Assembly: GCF_008086045.1 (NCBI RefSeq)
Contig: NZ_VSEY01000013.1
Span: forward strand, 1-64,000
Direction: 5' to 3'
DNA length: 64,000 bases
Origin: Nonomuraea sp. PA05
GTDB lineage: Bacteria; Actinomycetota; Actinomycetes; Streptosporangiales; Streptosporangiaceae
Positions 51,651-60,426 of the stretch are shown here, piece after piece. Below the pieces are notes generated by a model. The model was not told the origin of the DNA. It saw nothing but the letters and a program-made list of their open reading frames with translations, and made no database searches. Each line of letters opens with the position of its first letter. The stretch's first letter is position 1. A program made the translations under genes and the position numbers.

Positions 51651-53053
51651 TCACCAAGGAGAACCCGGCGCGGACCACCGAGGTGGTGGGCGTGCTGCCG
51701 ATCACCGGCCCCGCCGGGGTGGACGCGGCCGTCAGGCGGGCCGAGGCCGCGCGCCGCGACTGGTCGGCGCATCCGATCGCCGGCAGGGTCGCGGCGCTGC
51801 GGCGCTGCGCGGCGGCGATCGCGGGCCGGGCGGAGGAGCTGGCGGTGCTGCTGGCCAGGGAGTCGGGCAAGCCGCTGGCCGACTGCAGGGGCGAGATCGG
51901 GTTCGCGCTGGCGTACCTGGAGTGGGTGTGCGAGCGGGCGCCGGACGTGCTGGCGGAGCGGGTGACCGACGACGGCGCGGGGCGGCTGGTGACGCGGCGC
52001 AGACCGTACGGCGTGGTGGCCTGCGTGACCCCGTGGAACGCCCCCGTGATCCTCACCATGACCAAGCTGGCCCCCGCGCTCGCGGCCGGGAACACGGCCG
52101 TCGTCAAGCCGTCGCCGCTCGCCCCGCTGGCGGCCGGCGCGGTCGCCGCGGCGCTGCCGCACGTCGAGGTCGTGCACGGCGGCGCGGAGACCGGGCAGGC
52201 GCTCGTCACCCATCCCCTCGTCCGCAAGGTGGCCTTCACCGGCGGTGACGCGGCGGGCCGGGCGATCGCGGCGGCGGCCGGTGCGATGCTGACGCCGTCG
52301 GTGCTGGAGCTGGGCGGCAACGATCCCGCCGTGCTGCTGCCGGACTTCGCGCTGACGCCGGACGACTACGAGCGGCTGGTGATGGCCTCGTTCGCGACCA
52401 GCGGGCAGGTGTGCATGGCCGCCAAGCGGCTGTACGTGCCGCGGCGGCGGGCCGGGGAGTTCACGGAGGCGTACGTGGCGGCGGCCGAGCGGATCCTCCT
52501 GGTGGGCGACCCGCTCGTGCCCGGCGTCACCATGGGGCCGGTCATCTCCGGTGAGGCCGCCGCCAGGGTGCGGGAGCTGGCCTGGGGGCGGGGGGTGGCG
52601 GTGCCGCTGGGGCGGGCCACCGGGGACCTCAGCGCCGGATATTTCGTGACTCCGGTGCTGGTGGGCGGGCTGGCGGATGACGATCCGCTGGTGGTCACGG
52701 AGCAGTTCGGGCCTGCCGTGCCGCTGCTGGTGTACGACGGCGAGGAGGAGGTCGTGGGCCGGGCCAACGCCAGTGAGCTGGGGCTGGGCGCGTCGGTGTG
52801 GTCGGGGGACGAGGAGCGGGCGTTCGCCGTGGCGGGGCGGCTGGAGGCGGGGTTCGTCTTCGTCAACACGCACAACAGGACCGGGATGTCGCTGCGGGCT
52901 CCGTTCGGCGGGGTCAAGCGGAGCGGGTACGGGCGTGAGTACGGGGAGGAGGGGCTGCTGGAGTACGTGCAGACGGCGGTGACGCATGCGCCGGCGGCCT
53001 TTCGGCCCGGGGGTTCCGGAATGCCCGCCACCGCCTACCCGGATCGCGCCTGA
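51647..53053 (+). CDS. Aldehyde dehydrogenase, second copy in operon
   Basis: This 468-residue enzyme has CVTPWNAPVILTMTK, VVKPSPLAP, AFTGGDAAGR, Glu in LELGGNDPA and catalytic Cys in FATSGQVCMAAKRLYVP. It is clearly different from the enzyme at 49106-50485, so the pathway likely has two aldehyde oxidation steps. GTG 51647 overlaps the upstream stop. It is the last gene of the first arm, and the LuxR-type regulator follows after 105 bp. Confidence 0.9.
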   Translation: MITKENPARTTEVVGVLPITGPAGVDAAVRRAEAARRDWSAHPIAGRVAALRRCAAAIAGRAEELAVLLARESGKPLADCRGEIGFALAYLEWVCERAPDVLAERVTDDGAGRLVTRRRPYGVVACVTPWNAPVILTMTKLAPALAAGNTAVVKPSPLAPLAAGAVAAALPHVEVVHGGAETGQALVTHPLVRKVAFTGGDAAGRAIAAAAGAMLTPSVLELGGNDPAVLLPDFALTPDDYERLVMASFATSGQVCMAAKRLYVPRRRAGEFTEAYVAAAERILLVGDPLVPGVTMGPVISGEAAARVRELAWGRGVAVPLGRATGDLSAGYFVTPVLVGGLADDDPLVVTEQFGPAVPLLVYDGEEEVVGRANASELGLGASVWSGDEERAFAVAGRLEAGFVFVNTHNRTGMSLRAPFGGVKRSGYGREYGEEGLLEYVQTAVTHAPAAFRPGGSGMPATAYPDRA

Positions 53054-53158
53054 GCCGCCCCGCGAAGGCCGGAGCGCGCCTGAGCCGGTCGCCGCGGGGT
53101 GTCATCCGGCGGCGGCCGTCCGGCGAATCCCCCACACCGATGCGGTCGAGGAGGGCTC

Positions 53159-55933
53159 ATGGGGAGCTGGCCGTTCGTGGGGCGGGATGGGGAGCTGGAC
53201 ACGATCCGGGCGTGCCTGGGGCGAGGCGGCGCGCAGGACGGCGGATCGAGGGGCGGCGGATCGAGGGGCGGCGGATCGAGGGGCGGCGGATCGAGGGGCG
53301 GTGACACGAGGAACGACGAGGTCGGGAGCGGCGGGGACGCGGAGGGGATCGTGATCTCCGGTGAGGCGGGCATCGGCAAGACCCGCCTGGCCAGGGAGAT
53401 GCTGGCGCTGGCCGGCGACCTGGGCTGCCACACCGAGTGGGTGGCGGCGACGGCCTCCCTGGCCGCGATCCCGTTCGCCGCCGTGGCGGGCCTGCTCCCC
53501 GCCGGGCACGTCCCCGACGGCCAGGGCCTGCCGGTGCTGGCGGCGGCGGCACGGGTGCGGGAGCACGGCAGGGACCGGCGCGTGGTCGTCGGGGTGGACG
53601 ACGCGCACCTGCTCGACACCGGGTCGGCCGCGCTCATCGGCCATCTCGCCGCCCAGCACCTGGCGTTCGTGGTGGCGACCTGCCGGGCGGGCGAGCCCGT
53701 CCCCGACACGATCACGGCACTGTGGAAGGACGGCCAGGCGCCGTGGCTGGACCTCGGGACGCTGCCCGCGTCCGCCGTGGACCGGCTGGTGGACCACACC
53801 CTGGACGGGGACGTGGACGGGGTCACCCGCCGCCGTCTGCGCGACCTGGCGGCGGGCAACCCGCTGGCGTTGCGCGAGCTGCTGTCGGCGGCCGTGGCCG
53901 GGCAGGCGCTGCACCGGCGGCACGGCGTGTGGCACCTGGCGGGGCACTACCGGCCTCGCGGCGCCGTCCAGCAGCTGCTCGCCGACCGGCTGCGCCCGCT
54001 CGGCGCGCGCACCCCGCTGGTGCTGGACCTGCTGGCGTGCGGCGAGCCGCTCCCGCTGGCGCTGCTGGAGCGGCTGGTGGACGCGGCGGCGATCGAGGAG
54101 GCGGAGGCGCACGGGCTGGCCGTGTCGGAGCGGGCGGGCGAGCGCGTGCAGCTCAGGCTGGCGCACCCGCTCTACGGCGAGGTGCTGCGCGCCGGGTTGT
54201 CTCCGGGCCGTGCCAGGCAGTTGTGGTGGCGGCTGGCGGGGGCGCTGCTGGAGACGCCGCTGCGCCGCCGCGACGACCTGTTGCGGGCCGCGCTCTGGCA
54301 GGTCGAGGGCGGGGCGGTGGCGCGCGCGGACATCGTGCGGACGGGCGCGCGCCAGGCCGTGGACCGGGCGGATCTGGCGCTGGCGGAGCGGCTGGCGCGG
54401 GCCGCCGGGCAGGCCGAGCCGTGCGTCGAGGCGGACGCGCTGCTGGCGCAGGTCCTGGAGTACCGGGGCCGCAGCGCCGAGGCGGCGGCCGTGCTGCGCG
54501 AGCAGCCGCCCGCCGGGGACGAGCTGCCGGCCTGGGCGCTCGCCCGCGCCGAGACCCTGTACTGGGGCAGCGGCGACGCCCCCGCCGCCGAGCGGACGCT
54601 CGACCTGGTGCGCGGCCTGCCCGGCGAGGACCTGGCCGAGGGCGTCCGGACCTGGATCCTGCTGTTCGACGGCCGCTGCGCCGCCGTGCTGGAGGTCACC
54701 GAGCGGCTGCTGTCCGCGCGCTCGGCGAGCGCGCAGTCGGCCATCTGGGCCACCGCCGCCGCCACGGCCGCCGCAGGCTTCCTCGGACGGGCCGCGGACG
54801 CCGCCGCCTATCACCGGCGCGGCCTGCGCCTGGCCGAGGAGCGCCGGGCGGAGCTGCCGTGGGGCGTGGTCGAGCTGAGCATCGCCCGGTCGCTCGCCCA
54901 CCTGGCCATGGGCGAGCTGGACGCGGCCTGGACGGTCGCCGACGAGGGGTACCGGCAGGTGCTGTCCGGGCAGAGCCCGATGATGTCGGCCGGGCACGTC
55001 GGGCTGCGCGGGCTGGTGGAGCACGCCCAGGGCAGGCCGGACAGCGCCGGGCGTTCGCTGCGGGAGGCCGTCAGCGCGCTCGACGGCCGCGACACCTTCC
55101 GCCTCACCCACCTGTTCCTGGCGGGGCTGGCCGCCGCCAGCGCGCTGGGCGGCGCGGGGGCCGACGCGCGCGGCTGGATGGAGCGCGCCGAGGCGACAGG
55201 CAACGACGCCAACCGGCTCTTCGCGCCGTGGACGGTGCTGGCCGGCGCCTGGACGCTGGCAGCGGAAGGGCGGCTCACCGACGCCACGCACACCGCCGCG
55301 TACGCCGCCGACCTGGCGCGCGGCATCGGCCTGCCCACCGTGGAGGCGTCCGCCCGCTACGACGTGCTGCGGCTCGGCGGGAACGGCGAGGGGCGGCGGC
55401 TCGGCGAGCTCGACGGCGTCCTCGGCACGCCGTTCAGCGGGGCGCTGGCCGCGGCGGCCGGGGGGCTCAGGCGCGGCGACGGGCAGGTGCTGTCGGCTGC
55501 CGCCGACTCCCTGGTGCGGCTCGGGCAGCGGCTGCTGGCCGCCGAGGTGGCGACGGGGGCGGTGCGGGCGTACCGGCAGGCGGGGCTCGCGGGGCGGGCG
55601 GCGATGGCGTCGGAGCGGGCGGCGGCGTTGCGGGCCGGGTGTGAGGGGGCTGTCACGCCGCTGCTCCATCATGAGCGCGTCACGGCGGTGCTCACGCGGC
55701 GGGAGCGGGAGGTGGCGTTGCTCGCCGTGCATCACAGCAGCCGGGTGATCGCCGAGCGGCTGGGGTTGTCGGTGGCGACGGTGAACAACAATCTGGCCCG
55801 GGTGTACGGGAAGCTCGGGGTGGGGAACCGGGCCCGGCTCGCGGCGCTGCTCGACGCCGCTCCACCGGGCAACGGGACCGCGGGTCCGCCGGGTGACGCG
55901 CGCGGAACCGGCGGCTCCTCAGGCCGCGAGTGA
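53159..55933 (+). CDS. LuxR-family LAL-type regulator with ATPase domain
   Basis: This 924-residue protein has an AAA/NACHT-like N-terminus (FVGRDGELDTI, Walker A GEAGIGKTR at ~68, Walker B RRVVVGVDDAHLL), a long helical TPR-like middle, and a C-terminal LuxR helix-turn-helix (LTRREREVALLAV, VIAERLGLSVATVNNNLARVY) from ~840. Between FVGR and Walker A are four GGSRG repeats. ATG 53159 follows GGAGGG. Its position between two catabolic arms suggests it activates one or both, perhaps with ATP and an effector (inferred). Confidence 0.88.
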   Translation: MGSWPFVGRDGELDTIRACLGRGGAQDGGSRGGGSRGGGSRGGGSRGGDTRNDEVGSGGDAEGIVISGEAGIGKTRLAREMLALAGDLGCHTEWVAATASLAAIPFAAVAGLLPAGHVPDGQGLPVLAAAARVREHGRDRRVVVGVDDAHLLDTGSAALIGHLAAQHLAFVVATCRAGEPVPDTITALWKDGQAPWLDLGTLPASAVDRLVDHTLDGDVDGVTRRRLRDLAAGNPLALRELLSAAVAGQALHRRHGVWHLAGHYRPRGAVQQLLADRLRPLGARTPLVLDLLACGEPLPLALLERLVDAAAIEEAEAHGLAVSERAGERVQLRLAHPLYGEVLRAGLSPGRARQLWWRLAGALLETPLRRRDDLLRAALWQVEGGAVARADIVRTGARQAVDRADLALAERLARAAGQAEPCVEADALLAQVLEYRGRSAEAAAVLREQPPAGDELPAWALARAETLYWGSGDAPAAERTLDLVRGLPGEDLAEGVRTWILLFDGRCAAVLEVTERLLSARSASAQSAIWATAAATAAAGFLGRAADAAAYHRRGLRLAEERRAELPWGVVELSIARSLAHLAMGELDAAWTVADEGYRQVLSGQSPMMSAGHVGLRGLVEHAQGRPDSAGRSLREAVSALDGRDTFRLTHLFLAGLAAASALGGAGADARGWMERAEATGNDANRLFAPWTVLAGAWTLAAEGRLTDATHTAAYAADLARGIGLPTVEASARYDVLRLGGNGEGRRLGELDGVLGTPFSGALAAAAGGLRRGDGQVLSAAADSLVRLGQRLLAAEVATGAVRAYRQAGLAGRAAMASERAAALRAGCEGAVTPLLHHERVTAVLTRREREVALLAVHHSSRVIAERLGLSVATVNNNLARVYGKLGVGNRARLAALLDAAPPGNGTAGPPGDARGTGGSSGRE
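53240..53299 (+). repeat. Four tandem 15-bp repeats in the LAL gene
   Basis: Unit GGCGGATCGAGGGGC is repeated four times in frame, each encoding GGSRG. It lies in the loop before the P-loop. Copy number can vary without frameshift. Confidence 0.95.
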
Positions 55934-55977
55934 TGGACCGGCCGGCTGGTGTGCCGGCCGGTCCTGAGGGTGCGCGG

Positions 55978-56658
55978 TCAAGCCGCTCGCACGTCGAACG
56001 AGACCGTGGCCCTGGCCTGCGAGGTGTTGTACACGCACGCCGACACGGCCACCACGTCCGCCGGCACCGTGATCGGCTGGTCGAAGGCGGTGCCGGTCAC
56101 GTCGAGGATGGTGCGGTTCTGGTCGTCCTGGTCGACTCCGGAGATCTTGAACCGGACGGGCACGTCCGAGCTCGCCACGAACCGCAGGCTGCCCGAGACG
56201 AGCCCGCCGCAGAAGTTCCCGCCGCTCACGTGCGGCGTGAGCACCGCGGTGTGCGGCCCGACCCCGGCCTGCCCGGCCGGGTCCTTACCGGTCATGGTGA
56301 ACTTGACGACCATGCGGAACCCGTCGGTACGCGGGTTAGTCGCGCACATCCGGTAGAAGCGGAACCCGCCGTCCGGGTGGGTGACGGTCGGGTAGGTGTC
56401 GATGTCGGCCGTGACCCGGCGGAAGATCTCCGTCTCCGCCCCGCCGGCCGTGGCGGCGGCTCGTACCGTCCACACGGCGGGCCCGTTGTTGTTGGTCGCG
56501 TGGATGACCACTCCGGCACCCGACCCGGTCTGGTCCGTGCAGACGGTGCTGCCCGGGGCGATCCAGCCGGCCTCGGCCTGCGCGGGAACGGCCACCAGTG
56601 CCACGCCTACGAGGCCCGCCACCAGGGCCAGGGCCAGGACCGTGATGCGTCTTGTCAC
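55978..56658 (-). CDS. Secreted protein of unknown function
   Basis: This 226-residue exported protein has a signal peptide (ITVLALALVAGLVGVALVAV, cleavage near AQA-EA). The beta-rich mature part has about four cysteines (STVCTDQTG, RMCATNP, NFCGGLV, SACVYNT), probably two disulfides. I do not recognise the family. GTG 56658 is preceded by GGAGGAG. It is transcribed towards the LAL gene between the two catabolic arms, and its link to them is unknown. Confidence 0.6.
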   Translation of the reverse strand: MTRRITVLALALVAGLVGVALVAVPAQAEAGWIAPGSTVCTDQTGSGAGVVIHATNNNGPAVWTVRAAATAGGAETEIFRRVTADIDTYPTVTHPDGGFRFYRMCATNPRTDGFRMVVKFTMTGKDPAGQAGVGPHTAVLTPHVSGGNFCGGLVSGSLRFVASSDVPVRFKISGVDQDDQNRTILDVTGTAFDQPITVPADVVAVSACVYNTSQARATVSFDVRAA

Positions 56659-56791
56659 CGATGTGTCTCCTCCCACTCAAGGGTCCGGCTACAGCGTGAT
56701 CGGTGGCGGCGGGCCGCGATAGATGAACGGCTCTCATCCATCGCGACGCCGCCGGGGCGCGGGTTCATCACAGGCCGTTGACGGAAACCGT

Positions 56792-57079
56792 TCAGCCGCC
56801 GGTCTCGTAGTCGACGACGGCGCGCGCGGCCAGCCGGGGGCGCAGCCAGCCGGCCAGCTCCAGGTGCGCCGGGTGCTCCTGGTAGCCGCGCAGCGCCTGC
56901 GCCGACTCGTGGACGGTGGTCATGCACAGGTCGTACGAGACCGGCGACCCGACCACGTCCAGGCCGACCGTCAGCTCCTTGATCTGCTCGACCCGCCCCC
57001 GCAGCCCTTCGAGCAGTTCCTTGGCCCTGGCCGCGTCGCCGGGGTCGGCGAACTTCATCAGCACCACGTGGGTCAGCAC
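56792..57079 (-). CDS. Dabb-type (stress-responsive A/B barrel) protein
   Basis: This 95-residue dimeric alpha/beta-barrel (ferredoxin-like) protein has HVVLMKFADPGDAARAKELL, YDLCMTTVHESAQALRGYQ and PAHLELAGWLRPRLAARAVVDYE. The family includes small cyclases and binding proteins of unclear role. GTG 57079 has GGAGGCGG upstream. It shares the divergent promoter and IclR-like site with the nitrilase-RCCR fusion gene, so it is probably part of the same regulon. Confidence 0.78.
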   Translation of the reverse strand: MLTHVVLMKFADPGDAARAKELLEGLRGRVEQIKELTVGLDVVGSPVSYDLCMTTVHESAQALRGYQEHPAHLELAGWLRPRLAARAVVDYETGG

Positions 57080-57128
57080 GGGCCGCCTCCTCTGGACATT
57101 CGCGTATGGTTCGCGAGATCCTACTTGT

Positions 57129-57147
57129 TGGAAACAGCGTTTCTCCA
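57129..57147. promoter_or_regulatory. IclR operator-like dyad in a divergent promoter
   Basis: TGGAAACAGCGTTTCTCCA contains GAAAC-AGC-GTTTC (57131-57143) with outer TGGA/TCCA arms. It sits 23 bp before the fusion gene and 50 bp before the Dabb gene. It shares CAGCGTTTC and GAAACAGCG with the site at 46538-46562, as expected if one IclR protein controls both arms. Confidence 0.65.
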
Positions 57148-57169
57148 GAGGTAACAGGAGGCCGCGTTG

Positions 57170-59503
57170 GTGCGCGTCGCCGCAGTGCAGTACGAAGTCG
57201 GCACGGATCCGCAGGCCAACCTCGCGGCCGGGCTGCGCCTGATCGACGCGGCCGCCGGCCAGGGCGCCGAGCTGATCGTGCTGCCCGAGTTCTGCAACCA
57301 CCTGTCCTGGTACGAGAGCCGCGAGCACGCCCGAGCGCTGGCCTGCCGGCACGGCGACGCGTTCCTCACCGCGATCGCCGCGCGGGCCGCCCGCCACCGC
57401 GCCCACATCAAGATCGGCGTCACCCTGGCCCGCCAGGACGGCCGCACCACCGGCGCCTCCCTGCTCTACGGCCCCGGCGGCGAGCTGCTCGGCGAGGCCG
57501 ACAAGCAGGTGCTGATGGGCGCCGAGAACGACCACCTCGACCCGGGCGACACGGCCGGGCCCGTGGTGCGGACCGCGGTGGGCCGGCTCGGCATGTACGC
57601 CTGCATGGAGGGCGTGATCTGCGAGGTCACCCGCGGGCTGGCGCTGCGCGGCGCGCAGGTGCTGCTCAACAGCCTCAACTCCTTCGCCGTGGACGAGGCC
57701 GCCCTGCACGTGCCCGTCCGGGCGGCGGAGAACAAGGTGTGGGTGGTCGCCGCCAACAAGGTCGGGCCGCTGATCCCGGCCGATCGGCTGGCCCAGGTGA
57801 GCGCCGGGCTCGGGGTGCCGGTCGAGTGGCTGCACGGGGCGGGTGAGAGCCAGGTCGTCGCGCCGGACGGCACCGTGGTGGCGCGGGGGCCGCGTACCGG
57901 CGAGGCGGTGGTCGTCGCCGAGATCGACCCGCCTGCCGCCGACGCCGAGCGCGCCCGCCACTTCGCCACCCGGCGGCCGGGCCGGTACCTGCCGCTCACC
58001 GCGCAGGGCCGCGAGCGCACCGGCCCGCCGGGCGCTGCGACGCTTCCGGTCGCGGTGGTGCGCGGCGACGCGGGGCTGGTGCGGCGGGCCGTCGATGAGG
58101 GGGCCCGGCTGGTGGTGCTGCCCGAGGGCTCGGTGGTGACGGCGGAGGAGGCCGCGGACGCGGTGAAGGGGACGGACGCGCACGTCGTCACCGGCGCGGG
58201 CGTTCTGGTGGCGGCCGGCGGAGCGGTCGCGCGGGTCGACGACGTCTACGACCTGTCCTGGGGCAGACTGGCCGTGATCACGGGGAGCGCCGCACGGCAC
58301 CCCGAGGAGTTCAGGCTCGCCGCCCTGGCCGACGCCGACGTGGTGGCCGTGCCGTTCACCCCGGCCGAGCCCTGGGAGCTACGCCTCGGCCTGCTGGAAC
58401 GTTCGGCGGAGAACCGGCTCAACATCGTCGCCGCCGGCCAGGACGGCCCCGGCGGCCTGGCCGGGGCGATCCTGGCGCTGCCCGCCGACTTCACCCTGTG
58501 GACGAGGTGGCAGGGCCCGTTCACGGGGCAGATCAGTCACCCCATGGTGACTCACGTCAAGAACTCGGATCTGCTCGTCCAGGGCGCCGTCTCCCCCGCC
58601 CGGAGCGTCAACCGGCTCGTCTCGCGCGGCACCGACCTGGTCGCGGGCCGGCCGTGGCGGCTGGCGGGCGCACTCGTGGAAGGCCCCAGCGAAGGAACCC
58701 CCGTGAAAGAAACCCTGCAGCACGTGGAGCAGATGCTCGACGAGTCGCCCGTGATCGACGTCACCGAGACGTTCGAGCGGCTCAAGCGCATCCTCGAAGA
58801 GCTCAAGGCCAGGATCGACGCCAGGTTCGAGCTGAGCGCCGACCCGGCCTCGCCGGGCGCGTACGGCACGCATCCGGACGGCCCCGGCGGGCGGCTGGAC
58901 GCCTACGCGGGGCCGGAGATCGACTGGCTGGTGCACTCCTGGCTGGGCAACCCGACGGCGAGCTTCGCCAACCTGCACCTGACCGCCTGGCTCGGCCCGC
59001 ACGTCAGGGTGCCGCACCTCGGCATCGCGCTGCTGGTCTGGCCGGAGGGCTGGTTCTACCAGGACTTCATCCCCCGGGCGAGCCTCACGGCCGACGGCGG
59101 GCACTTCGACCGCTACTACGCGCCGCTGGACGCGCAGTGGCTGGCGTTCAAGGAGGAGAACCCGGACTTCGCCTGGTTCACCAGCCGGGCCGGGTTCATC
59201 CGCGCCAGCCTGTCGCCGAACGCCTACTGCTACTCCTTCCCCCGCTCGCCGGGGAACCTGGACATCGTGCGGGACCTGCTGCACGCCCGGGTCGGGCGGT
59301 GGCTGGAGTGGGTGGACGAGGCGGAGCCGGTGCCTGAGGGTGAGCGGGCGGCGCTGGCGGCGGCCGACCTGGCGGTGCGCCGCAACATCGCCGAACGTGA
59401 CCCGGCCAACGTGATGGGCGTGCGTTACTTCGGGCAGGAGCTGACGGACCGCCTGGTGCGGGGCCTGTGGGGCGGCGACCGCACCCTGCCGAGGCCCTCA
59501 TGA
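57170..59503 (+). CDS. Nitrilase-type hydrolase, degenerate repeat, and RCCR-like domain in one chain
   Basis: About 778 residues. Domain 1 (~1-275) is a carbon-nitrogen hydrolase with the full triad Glu40 (LPEF), Lys112 (ADKQVL) and Cys145 (YACMEG). Domain 2 (~290-470) repeats the fold but lacks the Lys and Cys motifs. Domain 3 (~560-778) resembles plant red chlorophyll catabolite reductase: IDWLVHSWL, FIRASLSPNAY, LDIVRDLLHARVGRWLEWV, VRRNIAERDPANV, FGQELTDRLVRGL align in order with the plant protein. By eye the catalytic Asp region is kept but the plant Glu (VVEL) reads Ala. It may open and reduce a linear tetrapyrrole or cut its amide/imide fragments (inferred). AGGAGG precedes GTG 57170. 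Confidence 0.75.
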   Translation: MRVAAVQYEVGTDPQANLAAGLRLIDAAAGQGAELIVLPEFCNHLSWYESREHARALACRHGDAFLTAIAARAARHRAHIKIGVTLARQDGRTTGASLLYGPGGELLGEADKQVLMGAENDHLDPGDTAGPVVRTAVGRLGMYACMEGVICEVTRGLALRGAQVLLNSLNSFAVDEAALHVPVRAAENKVWVVAANKVGPLIPADRLAQVSAGLGVPVEWLHGAGESQVVAPDGTVVARGPRTGEAVVVAEIDPPAADAERARHFATRRPGRYLPLTAQGRERTGPPGAATLPVAVVRGDAGLVRRAVDEGARLVVLPEGSVVTAEEAADAVKGTDAHVVTGAGVLVAAGGAVARVDDVYDLSWGRLAVITGSAARHPEEFRLAALADADVVAVPFTPAEPWELRLGLLERSAENRLNIVAAGQDGPGGLAGAILALPADFTLWTRWQGPFTGQISHPMVTHVKNSDLLVQGAVSPARSVNRLVSRGTDLVAGRPWRLAGALVEGPSEGTPVKETLQHVEQMLDESPVIDVTETFERLKRILEELKARIDARFELSADPASPGAYGTHPDGPGGRLDAYAGPEIDWLVHSWLGNPTASFANLHLTAWLGPHVRVPHLGIALLVWPEGWFYQDFIPRASLTADGGHFDRYYAPLDAQWLAFKEENPDFAWFTSRAGFIRASLSPNAYCYSFPRSPGNLDIVRDLLHARVGRWLEWVDEAEPVPEGERAALAAADLAVRRNIAERDPANVMGVRYFGQELTDRLVRGLWGGDRTLPRPS

Positions 59504-60426
59504 GCGTGTCCGAGCCGATCGTGCGGTCGTTGTGGTGGGCCGCCAGGACCGGCGGCGAGCCGCCCTTCGACACCGCCCACCTCAAGGTCCACTACCCCGC
59601 CGCCCCCGGCGGCGACCGCCTGACCGGCGTCTTCCCCCCGCACGGCGGCCCGTACCCGGTGGTGCTGTTCGTCTCGGGCATCAACGTCGGCCAGGACGCC
59701 TACCGCTGGCTGGCCGTCGAGATCGCGAGCGCCGGCTTCGTCTGCGTGACGTTCGACCGGGTCGGCGAGCTGTTCGGCGGCGAGCACGGCCTGACCCCCG
59801 GCGTGGACCTCGACGCCGCCGCGCCGGCCGCGTACGGCACCCGCCCGACCTGCCCCGCCATCGGCGCCGTGCTGGCGTCGCTGAACGAGATCGAGCTGCT
59901 CAAGGGCGTGCTCGACCTCGACAGGGTGGCGCTGGGCGGGCACTCGGCGGGCGGGTCGGTGGTGCTGCAGTCGGCCCGGCACTTCCCGCAGGTGCGGGCG
60001 GTGTTCGCGTACGGCGCGCACACCATGGTGGCGACCATGCTCGGCTGGCCGCCGGGGACCGTCCTGCCCGCCCAGGTGGACTGCCCCGTCCTGCTGTCGG
60101 TCGGCACCCGCGACGGCGTGATCTCGGGCAGCGCCGACCGCTACGGCCAGGAGGGCCACGGCCACGACCCGGTCACCCGTACCTTCGAGGAGGCTCTGAG
60201 CGGCGGCGAGCACCTGCTGGCCGTCCTGGAGGGCGCCAACCACTTCGCCGTCGCCGACCCCGTCGATCCCACGGCGGCGCGCGCCTTCCTCGACCTGCCC
60301 GCCACCGCCGACCGCCGCCCCGAGCTGGCCAGGCTGATCACCTCCTTCCTGCGCGCCCACCTGCACGGTGACGCGCGGGCACGCGCGGCGCTGGACGGGC
60401 TCGACCTCAGGAGGAGCCATGCTTAA
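59500..60426 (+). CDS. Alpha/beta hydrolase, chlorophyllase/dienelactone-hydrolase-like
   Basis: This 308-residue hydrolase has VVLFVSGINVGQDAYRWLA, nucleophile Ser149 in LGGHSAGGSVVL, acid in GTRDGVISG and His in GANHFAVAD. Plant chlorophyllases have a similar layout (GHSRGG) but so do many esterases, so removal of the phytol ester is only a suggestion from the neighbours. No signal peptide. ATGA overlap with the upstream gene and an 8-bp overlap with the Rieske gene show tight coupling. Confidence 0.8.
   Translation: MSVSEPIVRSLWWAARTGGEPPFDTAHLKVHYPAAPGGDRLTGVFPPHGGPYPVVLFVSGINVGQDAYRWLAVEIASAGFVCVTFDRVGELFGGEHGLTPGVDLDAAAPAAYGTRPTCPAIGAVLASLNEIELLKGVLDLDRVALGGHSAGGSVVLQSARHFPQVRAVFAYGAHTMVATMLGWPPGTVLPAQVDCPVLLSVGTRDGVISGSADRYGQEGHGHDPVTRTFEEALSGGEHLLAVLEGANHFAVADPVDPTAARAFLDLPATADRRPELARLITSFLRAHLHGDARARAALDGLDLRRSHA

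Noticed and set aside
53240..53299. Short regular repeats considered as a CRISPR-like array
   Set aside because: Units are contiguous with no spacers and lie in frame inside the LAL coding region.
55978..56658. Secreted four-cysteine protein as part of the tetrapyrrole pathway
   Set aside because: Opposite strand, no recognisable fold and no shared operator. Position alone is not enough.
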